Below are positions 54,221-64,000 of a stretch of DNA of 64,000 bases, piece by piece. Both the position numbers and the translations under genes were made by a program. The notes under the pieces were generated by a model. The model worked only from the letters and a program-made list of their open reading frames with translations. It was not told the DNA's origin and made no database searches. This DNA is from an uncultured Bacteroidales bacterium (GTDB lineage: Bacteria; Bacteroidota; Bacteroidia; Bacteroidales; WCHB1-69): contig ONAB01000003.1 in NCBI GenBank assembly GCA_900315705.1, positions 44,633 to 108,632 on the forward strand, read 5' to 3'. Each line of letters starts with the position of its first letter. The stretch's first letter is position 1.

Positions 54221-54700
54221 ATGAAAAGAACAACCTTCATTTGTATGATGATACTCGGCATCGTCGCCTTGACTGCCTGCAAACCCAGAAACGTGAAACC
54301 CGACTCCGAGAAACTGATTGTCGGCAAATGGGAGATGAAGACCTGTTATCACTGGTATCACGACCTTACCGACGAAAATTTATCCTCTGAAGAGTCGTTC
54401 ACCCTGCCCGACGCCAATTATATCGGCTATGACGCCATCGAGTTCGATGCCGACAAAACCTCCCGGTGGCATAGAAGCGACCTTTATGTCCAGCAAGGAA
54501 TGTATGACGACCCTTACGCAACATTCAACTGGCAAATTGTCGATGACACGTTAATTATCGCTTCAGAGTCGAAATATGCGATCAAAGAACTCGACAAAAA
54601 CAATCTTGTCATCGAGGAATATGCCAACAACGGAGGTGAAGAGTATGGCCATCACCACTGGGAGCAAATACACCGCTACACCCTCAAACGCGCCCAATAG
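54221..54700 (+). CDS. Lipocalin-like lipoprotein
   Basis: 159 aa. A lipoprotein signal ends with LTAC (Cys20). The mature part begins LIVGKWEMKTCYHWY and continues with short strands (AIEFDADKTSRWHRSD; FNWQIVDDTLIIAS; KNNLVIEEY; HRYTLKRAQ), the pattern of lipocalin-like domains common in Bacteroidota. Ligand unknown. It is convergent with thiH, 15 bases apart. Confidence 0.7.
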   Translation: MKRTTFICMMILGIVALTACKPRNVKPDSEKLIVGKWEMKTCYHWYHDLTDENLSSEESFTLPDANYIGYDAIEFDADKTSRWHRSDLYVQQGMYDDPYATFNWQIVDDTLIIASESKYAIKELDKNNLVIEEYANNGGEEYGHHHWEQIHRYTLKRAQ

Positions 54701-54715
54701 CAAGCGTGCAGATAT

Positions 54716-55843
54716 CTATTTCCCTATCAAGTCGAACGACGCATCCCAATCTTTCCACACCGGTTCCACCCCCATTTTCCTCAGGGCGGCCTCCACATCC
54801 GCAGCGGCACGCTCGTCGGTGACGTGGAACTGCTCCAACTGCTGGGGATAGCTGTAATAGCCGCCGGGGTCAGTCTTGCTTCCGGCACTCATCGTGGTAA
54901 CCCCGAGACCCGCCATATTGTCGCGGATATAGGCTGGCTCGCGGGTGGAGAAGGAGATGTCCACGTCGTGGTCGAAGATGCGCATCGCGAAGGTCAGTTG
55001 CGCCAGCTCTTTGTCGGTCATCACCACATTGGGCTGGAAACCGCCGTTCTCGGAGGGACACATCCTCGGGAAGTTGACGCTGTATTTGGTGCGCCAGTAG
55101 TGCTTCTGGAGATAGCGCAGATGATAGGCCAGCATCGTGAGGTCAGTGCGCCATTCCTTTTCGAGGCCGATAAGCACGCCCATCCCGATGGAATGGACAC
55201 CCGCCTGCCCCATCCGGTCGAAGCCGTTCACGCGCCACTCGAAATCAGCCTTCATTCCGCGCGGATGGTAGATGTTGTAATTGGCCTTGTGGTAAGTCTC
55301 CTGGAAACAGATCACACCGTTCAGCCCGTGCTCGGTCAAGGCCTTGTACTCCTCGGCTTTGAGCGGCATCACTTCAATTTTGAGGTTGCTGAAATAGGGC
55401 TTGGCAATGTCAAGGGCCTTGGCGATGTAGTCCACGCCGGCCTTGGCAGGGTTCTCGCCCGTCACCAGCAGCAGGTTCTCAAACGGTCCCAGCTTCTTGA
55501 TGGCCTTGTACTCGTTCTCCATCTCCTCAAACGTGAGGATGGTGCGCTTCATCGGGTTGCTGACGTGGAAGCCGCAATAGACGCAGGAGTTGGTGCAGGA
55601 GTTGGTGAGGTAGAGCGGTATGAACAAGGAGATGGTTTTGCCAAAACGCTCCTCGGTATATTTCTTGCTCAGGCGGGCCATCGGCTCCAGGAAGGGCGCG
55701 GCCGCCGGGGAAATGAGGGCCATAAAGTCATCCACGTCGCAGTGCTCTTTGCCCAACGCGCGCATCACATCGTACTCCGTCTTGGCGAGGATGGCTTCCG
55801 AGGTCTGTTCCCAAGATATTTGTTCTAATTCTTCGGAAAACAT
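54716..55843 (-). CDS. thiH: 2-iminoacetate synthase
   Basis: 375 aa, radical SAM enzyme that cleaves tyrosine to dehydroglycine for the thiazole ring. The Cys83-xxx-Cys87-xx-Cys90 cluster motif (CTNSCVYCGF) is intact. Last gene of thiS-thiE-thiG-thiC-thiH, 5 bases after thiC. Use of ThiH rather than glycine oxidase ThiO fits an anaerobic lifestyle. Confidence 0.95.
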   Translation of the reverse strand: MFSEELEQISWEQTSEAILAKTEYDVMRALGKEHCDVDDFMALISPAAAPFLEPMARLSKKYTEERFGKTISLFIPLYLTNSCTNSCVYCGFHVSNPMKRTILTFEEMENEYKAIKKLGPFENLLLVTGENPAKAGVDYIAKALDIAKPYFSNLKIEVMPLKAEEYKALTEHGLNGVICFQETYHKANYNIYHPRGMKADFEWRVNGFDRMGQAGVHSIGMGVLIGLEKEWRTDLTMLAYHLRYLQKHYWRTKYSVNFPRMCPSENGGFQPNVVMTDKELAQLTFAMRIFDHDVDISFSTREPAYIRDNMAGLGVTTMSAGSKTDPGGYYSYPQQLEQFHVTDERAAADVEAALRKMGVEPVWKDWDASFDLIGK

Positions 55844-55848
55844 AGGGA

Positions 55849-57579
<1,731 letters not shown>

Positions 57580-58353
57580 TTAATTGAGGAATGAGGTCAA
57601 GGGCGAGCTGGCTTCGGCCTCGAAGTTGTTGCTCACGACACCCAATCCGGCTTCGTATGCGCGGCGACCGGCGATGACGGCCTCCTTGAAGGCGACGGCC
57701 ATTTCCAGAGGGTTGCCAGCCACGGCAATGGCCGTGTTCACCAAGCAGGCGTCAGCGCCCATCTCCATCGCCTCAGCGGCGTGGCTCGGGGCCCCGATGC
57801 CAGCATCCACCACCACCGGGATGGTGGCCTGCTCGATGATGATGCGCAGGAAATCGCGGGTTTGCAAGCCCTTGTTGGTGCCGATGGGGGCGCCAAGGGG
57901 CATCACCGTGGCAGCACCCGCCTCCTCCAGATGTTTGCAGAGGGTGGGATCAGCCTGACAGTAAGGCAGCACCACGAAGCCCATCTTCACCAGCTGCTCG
58001 GTGGCTTTCAACGTCTCCACAGAGTCGGGCAGCAGATAGCGGGGGTCGGGATGGATTTCCAGTTTGAGCCAGTTGGTGCCGAACGCCTCGCGCGCCATCT
58101 GGGCGGCAAAGACCGCCTCCTCGGCATCGCGCACGCCCGATGTGTTAGGCAACAATTGGATGTTGGGATGAACAATGTGCTTGAGCATATCATCCTCCTG
58201 ATCGCCCAGTTCGATGCGTTTCATCGCCACCGTCACCATCTCGGTGCCGGAAGCCAGGATGGATTGTTCCATCACTTCGTTGGATTTGAATTTGCCCGTG
58301 CCCAGAAAAAGGCGGGATTCAAATTCGCGTCCTGCAATAATCAGTTTTTTCAT
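57580..58353 (-). CDS. thiG: Thiazole synthase
   Basis: 257 aa, forms thiazole phosphate from DXP, ThiS-thiocarboxylate and dehydroglycine. The N-terminal [12 protein letters not shown], the Schiff-base lysine region [12 protein letters not shown] and the phosphate loop [20 protein letters not shown] are present. It lies between thiE (42 bases) and thiC (33 bases). Confidence 0.95.
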   Translation of the reverse strand: MKKLIIAGREFESRLFLGTGKFKSNEVMEQSILASGTEMVTVAMKRIELGDQEDDMLKHIVHPNIQLLPNTSGVRDAEEAVFAAQMAREAFGTNWLKLEIHPDPRYLLPDSVETLKATEQLVKMGFVVLPYCQADPTLCKHLEEAGAATVMPLGAPIGTNKGLQTRDFLRIIIEQATIPVVVDAGIGAPSHAAEAMEMGADACLVNTAIAVAGNPLEMAVAFKEAVIAGRRAYEAGLGVVSNNFEAEASSPLTSFLN

Positions 58354-58395
58354 ATTCGTAGTTTTTTAATCTTTCTTTCAATAAAAACATAACAT

Positions 58396-59025
58396 TTACC
58401 TCATCGCCGTCACCACCTGCTCCATCATCGCCACAGGGTCGGGGGCGTGGAGAATCATACCGGACAGGGCAATACCCGTGACGCCGGTGCCCAGTATTTC
58501 GGGAATGTCAGGCAATGTGATGCCGCCGATAGCCACGATGGGCAAATCAATACCATTCTGCCGCATTTGGCGCACAATGTCGCGGTAGCCCTGCAGCCCA
58601 AGCACAGGGCTGAGGTTCTTTTTGGTTTCGGTGAAGCGGAAAGGACCGCAACCGATGTAGTCGGCGCCGGCCTGATGCAGGCGACGGATGTCATCGAAGG
58701 TGTTGGCAGTGCCGCCGATAATGAAATCGGAGCCCAAAATTTGGCGCGCCTCATCCACGGGCATATCGTTTTTGCCGAGATGGACCCCGTCGGCACCGAT
58801 TTTTTTCACCAACTCCACGTGGTCGTCAATGACAAAAATAGCGCCATAACGGCGGCAGAGCGTCTGTACGGGAAGCGCCATCGCCTCCACCTCGTCCAGC
58901 GGGGCATCTTTCATCCGCAGCTGAATCCAGCGACAACCGCCCTCCAGCGCCATCCGGGCACCGTCAAGGTAGTCATAACGCTCCGTGAAGTGCGTGATAA
59001 ACTGAAGTTTCACCTGATCATCCAT
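58396..59025 (-). CDS. thiE: Thiamine-phosphate synthase
   Basis: 209 aa from the ATG at 59025, one base after the thiS stop; a start at 59058 would overlap thiS. It joins HMP-PP and thiazole phosphate. TIM-barrel motifs IQLRMKDAPLDEV, FVIDDHVELVKKIGADGVHLGKNDMP, GGTANT, GCGPFRFTETKK and IVAIGGIT match ThiE. Confidence 0.92.
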   Translation of the reverse strand: MDDQVKLQFITHFTERYDYLDGARMALEGGCRWIQLRMKDAPLDEVEAMALPVQTLCRRYGAIFVIDDHVELVKKIGADGVHLGKNDMPVDEARQILGSDFIIGGTANTFDDIRRLHQAGADYIGCGPFRFTETKKNLSPVLGLQGYRDIVRQMRQNGIDLPIVAIGGITLPDIPEILGTGVTGIALSGMILHAPDPVAMMEQVVTAMR

Positions 59026-59026
59026 A

Positions 59027-59227
59027 TTAACCTCCGCAAACGGCCTTGATAACGACAATGTGAGTGCCCTCGGTCAGAAGAAAGGCATCCCAGTCGGTGC
59101 GAGGCACCAGTTTGTTGTCCGCGGCCACGGCAATGCCCTTGTCGGGAAGGGAGAGTTCTTGGGCCAACTGCTGGAGGGTTTGGGCCTCTGTGGAAATTTC
59201 CTTGTTGTTGAAAAACAGTTTCATCAT
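59027..59227 (-). CDS. thiS: Sulfur carrier protein ThiS
   Basis: 66 aa (65 from the second ATG), ubiquitin-fold sulfur carrier ending in the required Gly-Gly (VVIKAVCGG). ThiF adenylates this end so it can accept sulfur for ThiG. First gene after the TPP riboswitch. Confidence 0.94.
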   Translation of the reverse strand: MMKLFFNNKEISTEAQTLQQLAQELSLPDKGIAVAADNKLVPRTDWDAFLLTEGTHIVVIKAVCGG

Positions 59228-59250
59228 CTTTGTTTTTTATTAATACAAAG
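59228..59250 (-). promoter_or_regulatory. Start-proximal inverted repeat of thiS
   Basis: CTTTGT and ACAAAG (59228-59233 and 59245-59250) pair across 11 AT-rich bases and end directly at the thiS ATG. No U-run terminator lies between aptamer and gene, so control by hiding the translation start is the simplest model. Confidence 0.4.
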
Positions 59251-59287
59251 AGTGCCAACAAGTTACTGAATATCAGCAGAAGATCCT

Positions 59288-59357
59288 ACATCCCTACGGC
59301 AGTACTAACTGCATCAGGTTCAACGGGTCTAATCTCAGCCCCAGTGGGCACCCCTTT
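59288..59357 (-). promoter_or_regulatory. TPP riboswitch
   Basis: The minus strand carries the conserved TPP aptamer: GGGGTGCCC, then GGGGCTGAGATTAGACCCGT, TGAACCTGATGCAGTTAGTA and GCCGTAGGGAT. It lies about 60 bases before thiS and directly after the promoter. It should shut off the thi operon when thiamine pyrophosphate is abundant. Confidence 0.95.
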
Positions 59358-59368
59358 TAAATCGGCGG

Positions 59369-59376
59369 CAAAGATA
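59369..59376 (-). promoter_or_regulatory. Promoter -7 element of the thi operon
   Basis: TATCTTTG on the minus strand; transcription would start just ahead of the riboswitch. Confidence 0.5.
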
Positions 59377-59389
59377 AGATTTTTTTGTG

Positions 59390-59397
59390 TAATTTTG
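59390..59397 (+). promoter_or_regulatory. Promoter -7 element of the 59421 gene
   Basis: TAATTTTG, 23 bases before the ATG at 59421. Confidence 0.4.
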
Positions 59398-59420
59398 CGG
59401 CCTTAAAAAAAACAGAAAGT

Positions 59421-60038
59421 ATGTACCTGAACGAAGAACTTTTCATTGACTTTTTGAGTGTCAAAGAGATTCTCTGGACAGGTATCAATTTTGCCAAAGC
59501 CCATTTCACGCAAAAGGGCTTCAATTTCACCCAAGAGATTCTGCAGCATTATTTTCTGGACTGGAACAAGCTGATTATCAACGACCAGAAAAAGTACGAC
59601 ATCCGTATGAGTTTCCGCAAGCCGGTGATGTCGTACGACCTTTCGATGGTGACGAAAATCAACAAAGGGCTGAAGGCGGCCAATCTGGTGCGTTCGAACA
59701 TCGGCATCCGCGACGTGTTGTCGGACGACCAGGTGCGCGAATACATCGCCACTTTGGAGCTGCCCAAGAGCCAACGGTATGCCCTGATGATTTTGGTGGA
59801 GTCGTTCGACGAATCCACCAAGATGGCAGCCCTTTGGATGGTGGTGGTGCGGACGGAGGACAGCGAACCGGTGTTGTGCGAGAAGTTCCTCAAGTCGCCC
59901 AGCGGCATCGGCACCCGCAACTACTGGGCTCGTTCTTTCTACAACCTTCTGTTCGACATCAAGAGCCACTCCTTCCTACGGTGGGAGAATATGGTATTAA
60001 AGCCGGACAATGCTGCCGAGGAGGGGACAAATTCCTAG
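59421..60038 (+). CDS. Conserved cytoplasmic protein of unknown function
   Basis: 205 aa from the ATG at 59421 (MYLNEELFIDFLSVKEIL), preferred over the upstream start at 59385, which overlaps the promoter. No signal peptide or membrane span. Mixed alpha/beta, with LPKSQRYALMILVESFDESTKMAALWMVVVRTE near the centre. I do not recognise the family. It precedes the phosphohexomutase gene by 21 bases. Confidence 0.6.
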   Translation: MYLNEELFIDFLSVKEILWTGINFAKAHFTQKGFNFTQEILQHYFLDWNKLIINDQKKYDIRMSFRKPVMSYDLSMVTKINKGLKAANLVRSNIGIRDVLSDDQVREYIATLELPKSQRYALMILVESFDESTKMAALWMVVVRTEDSEPVLCEKFLKSPSGIGTRNYWARSFYNLLFDIKSHSFLRWENMVLKPDNAAEEGTNS

Positions 60039-60059
60039 CAATAACCAAAAAACAACAAT

Positions 60060-61406
60060 ATGGGAGCATTTAAAGCTTATGATTTCAGGGGAACATTTGG
60101 GAAAGATTTCGATTTGGACACCGTGTACAAGTTCGGTTTTTTCCTGCCTTCCCTGTTAAAGACTGACAAGGTGTTGGTGGGGCGTGATATGCGCGTCTCC
60201 ACACCGCAGATGTTCGAGGCCCTTTCGAACGGCATCACCGATGCCGGGGCCGATGTATATGATATGGGGCTCACCACGACCCCGATGGTCTATTATTTCA
60301 CGGCGCAGCATCACTTTGACGCCTCCGTGATGATTACTGCATCGCACAATCCCAAAGAGCACAACGGGATGAAGGTCTCGACGCACGATGCCCTGCCGGT
60401 CGGTTTCGACACCGGGCTCGGCGAGCTGGAGCGGCGCATCCGCGAGGAAAAGGTGACGCCCGCCCCGCAGAAGGGCCGCGTCATCCGCCACGATGTGAAA
60501 GCCGAGTACCTCCAGTTCCAATCCCGCTACCACAGCGACCTCTCCAACCTCAACATTGTGATGGACTGCAGCCACGGGATGGCCTCCATCCTCGTCAAGG
60601 ACATTTTCGGTGAGGCGCCCACCTACCTGTTCGACACGCTCGACGGCACATTTCCGAACCACGAAGCCAACCCGCTGGAGCCCAAAAACGTGGTGGCCTT
60701 GCAGGAGAAAGTGCGCGAAACCGGCGCCGACATTGGCGTCATCTTCGACGGTGACGCCGACCGCGTGATGTTCGTGGACGAGCACGGCGACTTCATCGCC
60801 CCCGACCTGATGATTGCCCTGCTGGGGCACTATTTCATCGAGGAGAAGGGCTACCAGGGCAAGGTGCTGCAAGACATCCGCACCTCCAAATCGGTGGCCG
60901 AGTACATCGAAAAAATGGGGCGCGAGGTGGAGATTTGGCGCGTGGGCCGGGCCTACGCCGCCCTCAAGCTGCGCGAAATCGACGGCGCCTTCGGCGGCGA
61001 GTTCGCCGGCCACTACTACTTCCGCGATTTCTTCTACTCCGACTCCGCGATGATTGCAGCCCAGGTGCTGCTCCACGTCTTCAGCCAGATGAAGGCCAAG
61101 GGACTTACCGTGTCGCAGGTCATCCGCAACGTGAAACAATACGCCAACTCCGGCGAAATCAACTTCACCATCCAGCGCAAACAGGAGGCGATGGAGGCTG
61201 TCAAGGATCATTTCTTGCAGCAGGAGACACCTGTAAAACTGCTGGACTTCGACGGCTACCGCGTCGAGTTCCAGGATTGGTGGTTCAACATCCGCCCCTC
61301 TAATACCGAACCCTACCTGCGCTTGCTGCTGGAGGCCCGCACCCAAGAGATGCTGGATGAAAAATTAAACACCATCCGGGAGATTCTCAAACCATATCAA
61401 AACTAG
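60060..61406 (+). CDS. Phosphomannomutase/phosphoglucomutase
   Basis: 448 aa. The phosphoserine loop is TASHNPKEHNG with Ser95, the metal loop DGDADR at 230-235, and the sugar-binding loop GEFAGHYYF near 315. It interconverts hexose 1- and 6-phosphates for polysaccharide precursors. Mannose versus glucose preference cannot be set by eye. It is followed by metH after 24 bases. Confidence 0.9.
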   Translation: MGAFKAYDFRGTFGKDFDLDTVYKFGFFLPSLLKTDKVLVGRDMRVSTPQMFEALSNGITDAGADVYDMGLTTTPMVYYFTAQHHFDASVMITASHNPKEHNGMKVSTHDALPVGFDTGLGELERRIREEKVTPAPQKGRVIRHDVKAEYLQFQSRYHSDLSNLNIVMDCSHGMASILVKDIFGEAPTYLFDTLDGTFPNHEANPLEPKNVVALQEKVRETGADIGVIFDGDADRVMFVDEHGDFIAPDLMIALLGHYFIEEKGYQGKVLQDIRTSKSVAEYIEKMGREVEIWRVGRAYAALKLREIDGAFGGEFAGHYYFRDFFYSDSAMIAAQVLLHVFSQMKAKGLTVSQVIRNVKQYANSGEINFTIQRKQEAMEAVKDHFLQQETPVKLLDFDGYRVEFQDWWFNIRPSNTEPYLRLLLEARTQEMLDEKLNTIREILKPYQN

Positions 61407-61430
61407 TCTTTTTTCATTTTTCACACAGAT

Positions 61431-63758
<2,328 letters not shown>

Positions 63759-63760
63759 GA

Positions 63761-64000
63761 TTATTTGTGCAGTTGGATCCGCATCACCGTCCCCTGGTTG
63801 ATGACGGAGGATTTCACAAAGAGTTTGCCTTTATGGTACTCGTTGATGATGCGGCGTGCCAAAGTGAGGCCAAGACCCCATCCGCGGTTTTTGGAGGTGT
63901 ATCCCGGCGAGAAGATGCGCTTCTGCAGTTTGGTGGGGATGCCTTTGCCCGTGTCGGCAATATCCACGAACACCCTGTTCTTCTCTTCCGTGATGTCAAT
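63761..64000 (-). CDS. Sensor histidine kinase, C-terminal ATPase end (partial)
   Basis: Eighty codons, cut by the window edge, on the opposite strand to metH. The visible part is the end of an HATPase domain: VFVDIADTGKGIPTKLQKR (G1 box), IFSPGYTSKNRGWGLGLTLA (F and G2 boxes) and a short tail. Sensor and phospho-acceptor parts lie outside the window. Confidence 0.85.
   Translation of the reverse strand: MDITEEKNRVFVDIADTGKGIPTKLQKRIFSPGYTSKNRGWGLGLTLARRIINEYHKGKLFVKSSVINQGTVMRIQLHK

Overview
The window is chromosomal DNA from a member of the Bacteroidota, most likely order Bacteroidales. Three things support this. Most leaders carry the Bacteroidota promoter element TAnnTTTG. Several proteins belong to the type IX secretion system (T9SS), either as machinery or as cargo with Por-type C-terminal sorting domains (CTDs). 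Shine-Dalgarno sequences are almost absent. The short cobalamin MetH, the TPP-controlled thi operon and the conserved secE-nusG-rplKAJL-rpoB order are compatible with this. Species cannot be assigned by eye.

Region 1 (1-5.1 kb, minus strand): the secE-nusG-rplK-rplA-rplJ-rplL-rpoB operon, with rpoB cut by the window edge and starting at TTG. A near-consensus promoter precedes secE. Region 2 (5.1-22.8 kb, minus): trmB and an MsbA-like ABC exporter; a 3,472-residue T9SS-sorted giant protein followed by a strong terminator; then a proS-mazG-porE-like operon. The 18025-18513 gap holds a promoter and a terminator around AT-rich, C-tract-containing spacer.

Region 3 (22.8-32.9 kb): a Ser-rich lipoprotein, then a run of outer-membrane barrel, secreted propeller-like protein and amidotransferase-like periplasmic protein on plus. 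On minus lie udk, tRNA-Gln(CUG) between a terminator and a 14-bp inverted repeat, a Ser/Thr-rich protein, a C10 cysteine protease with a T9SS CTD, and a four-helix-bundle protein. Region 4 (33.0-41.9 kb, plus): rarA is fused in frame, without a stop codon, to a PorP/SprF protein, followed by a PD40/OmpA-like partner, a low-molecular-weight tyrosine phosphatase, purL and a bifunctional-nuclease-family gene.

Region 5 (41.9-46.9 kb) is an accessory patch: REP-like hairpins, an ORF6N gene, a candidate small RNA, a T9SS cargo gene, two antitoxin genes whose toxins are truncated, and three orphan fragments of T9SS CTD coding sequence. These fragments form direct repeats that bracket the ORF6N gene and the HigA gene. 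Region 6 (47.0-52.5 kb): a gmk-suhB-flavoprotein operon, an acyl-ACP thioesterase and a thiF-tenI-thiD operon. Region 7 (52.5-64 kb): a composite repeat, two secreted proteins, the TPP riboswitch with thiS-thiE-thiG-thiC-thiH, a conserved unknown, a phosphohexomutase, a short MetH and the end of a histidine kinase.

Two themes tie the window together. One is T9SS: a PorE-like anchor, a PorP/SprF protein with its partner, three cargo proteins and CTD debris. The other is thiamine biosynthesis, split between a riboswitch-controlled operon and a second operon in which I see no riboswitch.
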